DNA of 46,495 nucleotides, taken from assembly GCF_014282275.1 (NCBI RefSeq), contig NZ_VFIA01000040.1, positions 1 through 46,495 of the forward strand, written 5' to 3'. A model generated the notes under the pieces. The model had not been told where the DNA came from. It saw nothing but the letters and a program-made list of their open reading frames with translations, and did not search any database. This document shows, in pieces, positions 42,996 to 46,495 of this stretch. Every line of letters begins with the position of its first letter. Position 1 is the stretch's first letter. Position numbers and translations under genes: made by a program. The DNA comes from Spirosoma utsteinense (GTDB taxonomy: Bacteria > Bacteroidota > Bacteroidia > Cytophagales > Spirosomataceae).

Positions 42996-44687
42996 ATGAA
43001 AAAAAACCTTTGTGTGCCAGGAATATGGTTTGCAGTGATTACCCTTTTTTGCAGCACTACCAGTATGGGTCAGAAAGCACCCGTTCAGGAAAAAAACTAT
43101 GCCCTTCTTCCTACACTTCCACCGCCACCCAAGCCCGAGCCATTTGTGGTATCGACCATACCACTTCCTCCAACGGTGATTTATGCTGACCTGGTCAATT
43201 ATCTACCGGATGCCAAACACCTGATCATGGAGGTGCACATGGCCGGTAGCAAGAAGACCGACCTCGCCGTGATGAACGATGATGGCAGCGGTTTCAAGTG
43301 TCTGACCTGCGGCTTAACCGAAGAAATCGGCGGTGAAATGCCGGTACCGCTCCCCGATGGAAAGCGGGTGTATACCCCAAGCGGCATCCTCGAATGCAGC
43401 CCCTCCATTGTAGACTGCCAGGAAGCCCGGATTTTGCCCCTGGTTTATCCGCCCATACCGGGTTCATCGATTCTCATGCGCATTGCCTCCAATATGTCGC
43501 CCGATGGGATTCACGTGGCCTGCACCGTTATTACGACAAAAGGGGGTCTTGTGCTCGTAAGCGAGTTAACGAGAGTTTCTGACCCAAAAGGAGACCGGTA
43601 TGAGCTGCAGCATGCAAAAGTAGTGGCTGGTCAGACCATGGCAGGGCCAACTACGTTCAGGCTGAACCTGGGCGGGGCCGGTGAAGTGAAAAGCTTTACC
43701 GACCGGGGGCGGTCGCTCACCACCAGCTCGCTGTTTGAAGGGAATAACTTCGATCTGGCTAAAATTGACCTGACAACGGGCGAAGTAACCCGTCTCACCA
43801 AACATTTCAGTTATGATGAAGGTACGTATCCATCTCCCGATGGGAAATGGGTAATTTTTCAGACCCACCGGCAAACCACCCGAATGGACGCTTTTGGCTT
43901 GATTCCGCGCCCGCTGATTGCCAGTCTGCCCCAGGTGGCTGGCGTAGCCTATCACCGGAATGCAGAATTTGCCGGGTATGCCCCGCCCGTACGACGGTTT
44001 TATGGCCTCAGTATGGTTGACCAATACGGTGACCGGGCCAGACTGCCCGAGGATGGGTACACCGGCCAGGCCCTGACAACGGCCAGTGATAACTTTACGA
44101 TGTATAATCATCTGGGAAATTTTACCTGGCATCCATCCAGTACCTATGGTATATTCTGGGAGCAGAAAGACCCCATGAAAGAGAAACCGGGTGAACAGCG
44201 GGGCCGCCTGCGGATGATCCGGTTTACAGCCAGAAAGCCTACTAAACCCTTAGTGCCGTTTAGTCCGGCTATGACTTGGGCCACTAATCTGGCCGATATT
44301 CAGTGGAAGGATGAGACCCTGCCTGAAACAGGAACGCTCAAGGGGGCTGTTTCAGGCTTCGCCCAAATAAGTACCCAGAAAGTAGCCGCCGAACCAGGCC
44401 AGGAGCCTCGCCGAATGATTACCTACACGAATTATTCCGATGATGGGTCAATTATTCTGAACGGAAGTGAATCATCAACGATAGGCGGTTCGTTTGGCCG
44501 CGAGGTATCGTGGGACGCCGATATTAAGGTGACCGGCACGAGAACCGGTTTTTTGAAAGCACAGCACGTCATTTTCCGTATCACCAAGATGTCATCAGGC
44601 ACGATACAGGCCGAACTGGGGAACCATAAAATTGAGGTAGATCTTTCTAAGGGGCTTCCGATAGGGGTTCCCGGCGAACTTCGGTAG
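42996..44687 (+). CDS. secreted TolB/WD40-like propeller protein
   Basis: A 563-residue protein with a signal peptide (about 1-26), a Pro-rich linker (LPPPPKPEP) and beta-propeller repeats of the PD40/TolB kind: DLAVMNDDGSGFKCLTCGLT, NFDLAKIDLTTGEVTRLTKH and EGTYPSPDGKWVIFQTHRQT. The C-terminal ~100 residues form a separate beta-rich region. No catalytic domain such as prolyl oligopeptidase is attached. Its role could be binding of glycan or protein in the envelope; nothing more can be said. It is divergent from the Nudix regulator and precedes an SDR by 67 bp. Confidence 0.65.
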   Translation: MKKNLCVPGIWFAVITLFCSTTSMGQKAPVQEKNYALLPTLPPPPKPEPFVVSTIPLPPTVIYADLVNYLPDAKHLIMEVHMAGSKKTDLAVMNDDGSGFKCLTCGLTEEIGGEMPVPLPDGKRVYTPSGILECSPSIVDCQEARILPLVYPPIPGSSILMRIASNMSPDGIHVACTVITTKGGLVLVSELTRVSDPKGDRYELQHAKVVAGQTMAGPTTFRLNLGGAGEVKSFTDRGRSLTTSSLFEGNNFDLAKIDLTTGEVTRLTKHFSYDEGTYPSPDGKWVIFQTHRQTTRMDAFGLIPRPLIASLPQVAGVAYHRNAEFAGYAPPVRRFYGLSMVDQYGDRARLPEDGYTGQALTTASDNFTMYNHLGNFTWHPSSTYGIFWEQKDPMKEKPGEQRGRLRMIRFTARKPTKPLVPFSPAMTWATNLADIQWKDETLPETGTLKGAVSGFAQISTQKVAAEPGQEPRRMITYTNYSDDGSIILNGSESSTIGGSFGREVSWDADIKVTGTRTGFLKAQHVIFRITKMSSGTIQAELGNHKIEVDLSKGLPIGVPGELR

Positions 44688-44754
44688 GTTTCGTTCGCGT
44701 CACGAAGATACCCTGTATCGCCTTCACCGGTAAGTAGTTCTTAATTCGACACGT

Positions 44755-45576
44755 ATGCAAATCGCTCATAAAACAATACTAGTAACGGGGGCAGGCAGCG
44801 GCATCGGTCGGGAATTGTGCTTTCAGCTGCTTAAAAAGGGGGCCCGGGTAGCGGGCGTTGACATTAACCCGGGCAGCCTGCTGGAAACCCAGACAATAGC
44901 CGGTGTCAGTGAGGAACGATTTAAGGGGTTTGCCCTTGATATCACCGACAAAGAAAAAACAGACCGTTTACCCCAAGAGGTGATTCGCCATTTTGGCACG
45001 GCCGACGGGCTTATCAATAACGCCGGTATTATTCAGCCCTTCAAACCCGTCAACGACTTGACCATGGAGGAGATCCATCGGGTCATGAACGTCAATTTTT
45101 ACGGCATGGTGTATCTGACGAAAGCTTTTCTGCCCTTGTTTTTACAGCGCCCACAGGCCCATATCGTTAACATTTCGAGTATGGGCGGTTTTATTCCGTT
45201 TCCGGGGCAAACCATTTATGGAGCCGCCAAAGCGGCCGTAAAACTTTTTACCGAAGGCCTATACGCCGAATTGCGCGATACGTCCGTACAAGTAACCGTT
45301 GTTCACCCGGGTGCAATCGCTACCAACATCACCGAAAATTCGGGGCTGGGAAAGCCTAAACTGGGTGACAAGGCTTCCTCAAGCTCAATGGCTCTTTCTG
45401 CCCCGAGAGCGGCAGCCCTGATCATTCAGGCAATGGAGAAAAACAAATTTCGCGTAACGGTCGGTAAAGATGCCGCCCTGCTGGATGTCTTCTACCGCGT
45501 CAATCCAAAATGGGCTACCCATTTCATCGGAAAAATGATGAAAAAGGTTTTACAGCAACAAACCTTGTCGGAGTGA
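44755..45576 (+). CDS. short-chain dehydrogenase/reductase
   Basis: A 273-residue classical SDR with TGAGSGIGRELCFQLL as cofactor motif, an Asp at the end of the second strand (VAGVDINPGS, favouring NAD), NNAGIIQPF, a catalytic Ser in NISSMGGFIPFPG and YGAAKAAVKLF as YxxxK. The C-terminus is basic (KMMKKVLQQQ). The substrate is unknown. It may be in one operon with the propeller gene. Confidence 0.9.
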   Translation: MQIAHKTILVTGAGSGIGRELCFQLLKKGARVAGVDINPGSLLETQTIAGVSEERFKGFALDITDKEKTDRLPQEVIRHFGTADGLINNAGIIQPFKPVNDLTMEEIHRVMNVNFYGMVYLTKAFLPLFLQRPQAHIVNISSMGGFIPFPGQTIYGAAKAAVKLFTEGLYAELRDTSVQVTVVHPGAIATNITENSGLGKPKLGDKASSSSMALSAPRAAALIIQAMEKNKFRVTVGKDAALLDVFYRVNPKWATHFIGKMMKKVLQQQTLSE

Positions 45577-45694
45577 CCGGCATCAACCGGTTAAAAAAAC
45601 AGTGGACTAAGCGCTTTACGGAATGGCGGGTTATTCTTACTGAACTTTCAGCCGCATCGCTGGTCAGTAGCCTAAGGTGGCCAGTTAGGAAACG

Positions 45695-45790
45695 TTGGAG
45701 AAAATCTACAGTGATCAGCATTCCCAAAACTTCTTCGCTCAAGAGTTGGCTACATGAGGTCTTGAACGCCCCAATTTCCAGGGTTCAATC
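45695..45790 (+). pseudogene. remnant of an unidentified gene (copy 2)
   Basis: LEKIYSDQHSQNFFAQELA followed by TGA (45755-45757), then GLERPNFQG in the same frame. It is homologous to the remnant at 1855-2040. No start and no intact neighbour frame were found. It lies in the 45577-46084 gap. Confidence 0.4.
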
Positions 45791-45918
45791 AAGCGTATGC
45801 TACGAATAGAAGTTGACAATTATTAATACAAGCCGTCCAATTAAACGCTCGTTCTATGAAACGAATCAGTGAATTGTGAAACCAATCATGTGTTCACCCC
45901 GGTATGTCTCAGATTGTT

Positions 45919-45969
45919 ATCTCATAAACCTATGTGCCCTTTTATTGGCACTGCCTAAGTTTATGAGAT
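45919..45969. repeat. inverted repeat / hairpin
   Basis: Perfect 11-bp outer arms (ATCTCATAAAC / GTTTATGAGAT) and a 5-bp inner pair (GTGCC / GGCAC), total 51 bp. There is no T-run. It lies 115 bp before the DUF3995 gene. The rest of 45791-46084 shows nothing further. Confidence 0.6.
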
Positions 45970-46084
45970 GAAATTGTCACTATGGCTCCACTATGATCAG
46001 CTGAACCTGATTTCATTTCGTTTCTCCCCCGATGGCCACCTGTAAGCCAATGGATCTTATTTGTAGCTCTAAATAAAAGAAAGA

Positions 46085-46405
46085 ATGAATCAAGCGATTG
46101 GCCTTTTACTTTTTGTGGTCTTTCTTTTCTTATCAGGCCTTCATTTCTACTGGGGGTTTGGTGGGCGCTGGGCCAGTCAAGCCGTTTTCCCCACCAAGGA
46201 TGAGAAGACGAAAGCAATTAGACCTGGTGTTGGACCCACTTTTGTGGTGGCCGTTGGGTTATTGGCAATTGGCTTGTTTATCCTGCTCAAAACAGTCCTG
46301 ATTAAATGGTCGCTTCCGGTGTGGCTTGACCATTATGGGTTATGGTTCATTGCTGCGCTTTTTTTACTGCGGTCAATTGGTGACTTTAGAGTATGTTTTG
46401 GATAG
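46085..46405 (+). CDS. DUF3995 small membrane protein
   Basis: A 106-residue protein with three to four membrane helices (about 3-22, 47-66, 83-100). The pattern LHFYWGFGGRWASQAVFPT near 19-37 is typical of DUF3995 proteins, as is GVGPTFVVAVGLLAIGLFIL. Function is unknown. It is a single gene just before the insertion-sequence-like end of the window. Confidence 0.82.
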   Translation: MNQAIGLLLFVVFLFLSGLHFYWGFGGRWASQAVFPTKDEKTKAIRPGVGPTFVVAVGLLAIGLFILLKTVLIKWSLPVWLDHYGLWFIAALFLLRSIGDFRVCFG

Positions 46406-46414
46406 TCTAAAAAT

Positions 46415-46495
46415 GAGAGTCCGTCTTATCTTGTAGTTACCAAGCTCCAAGATCATGAACGAATCGTTTCAAGCACTAACGGACTCTCAATGGCA
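46415..46495 (+). mobile_element. probable left end of an insertion sequence, transposase start
   Basis: An ATG at 46455 opens MNESFQALTDSQW and runs off the window. The LTDSQW pattern near the N-terminus is common in IS5-group transposases. About 40 bp upstream, GAGAGTCCGT (46415-46424) is the inverse of ACGGACTCTC inside the opening codons (46479-46488), and the region 46410-46435 could hold the terminal inverted repeat. The rest lies outside the window, so the family is a guess. Confidence 0.45.

Overview
The window looks like chromosomal DNA of a Bacteroidota species, most likely a Cytophagales relative of Spirosoma. The reasons are a type VI secretion locus of the Bacteroidota-restricted subtype iii (TssD/TssN/TssO-type genes, no TssJLM), a propeller-sensor histidine kinase typical of the phylum, several TAnnTTTG promoter-like elements, and weak use of Shine-Dalgarno sites. 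No rRNA, tRNA or CRISPR array was seen.

Layout. (1) 1-2400: an AraC-type regulator followed by a wrecked short-chain dehydrogenase (SDR), a second gene remnant and a strong 70-bp hairpin. (2) 2417-18767: the T6SS-iii locus. tssN is on the + strand; everything else is on the - strand and reads, in transcription order, tssE-tssF-tssG-tssK-tssO-tssH/clpV, three small hydrolase-like cargo genes, a PAAR tip gene, tssB-tssC, a Gly-rich unknown gene, tssD-tssD-vgrG-tssD. Many junctions overlap or are a few bases apart. TssP, TssQ and TssR homologues were not recognised here. (3) 18780-21188: two paralogous outer-membrane barrels and a lipocalin-like gene lie directly upstream of tssE on the same strand, so they may head the same transcript. 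(4) 21399-26447: a secreted GH5-type glycosidase, divergent from a propeller/Y_Y_Y/HisKA_3 histidine kinase and its LuxR-type response regulator. A shared AAAGGGTTAT element points at the lipocalin/T6SS operon, the GH5 gene and the regulator gene, which suggests one regulon. (5) 26500-38100: an accessory stretch with an aldo-keto reductase fragment, DoxX-like, DinB, two DUF6624-like, TlpA-like and PAS-kinase genes, a multiply broken gene and five copies of a ~60-bp palindromic repeat in the gaps between genes. (6) 38493-46405: AraC regulator plus SDR, GH79-like glycosidase, a Nudix-type regulator with a perfect 26-bp palindrome upstream, a secreted propeller protein, another SDR, DUF3995, and the probable left end of an insertion sequence at the edge.

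Most notable points: a papain-like cysteine protease in the T6SS cargo module is split by an in-frame TAG exactly between its catalytic Cys and His; the cargo module holds three different hydrolase folds of about 170 residues with no recognisable immunity genes; an unknown Gly-rich protein sits inside the sheath/tube gene block; a candidate two-component operator links the glycosidase and the secretion operon; and there is a family of intergenic palindromes. All functional statements are from reading the sequence only; no database search was possible.
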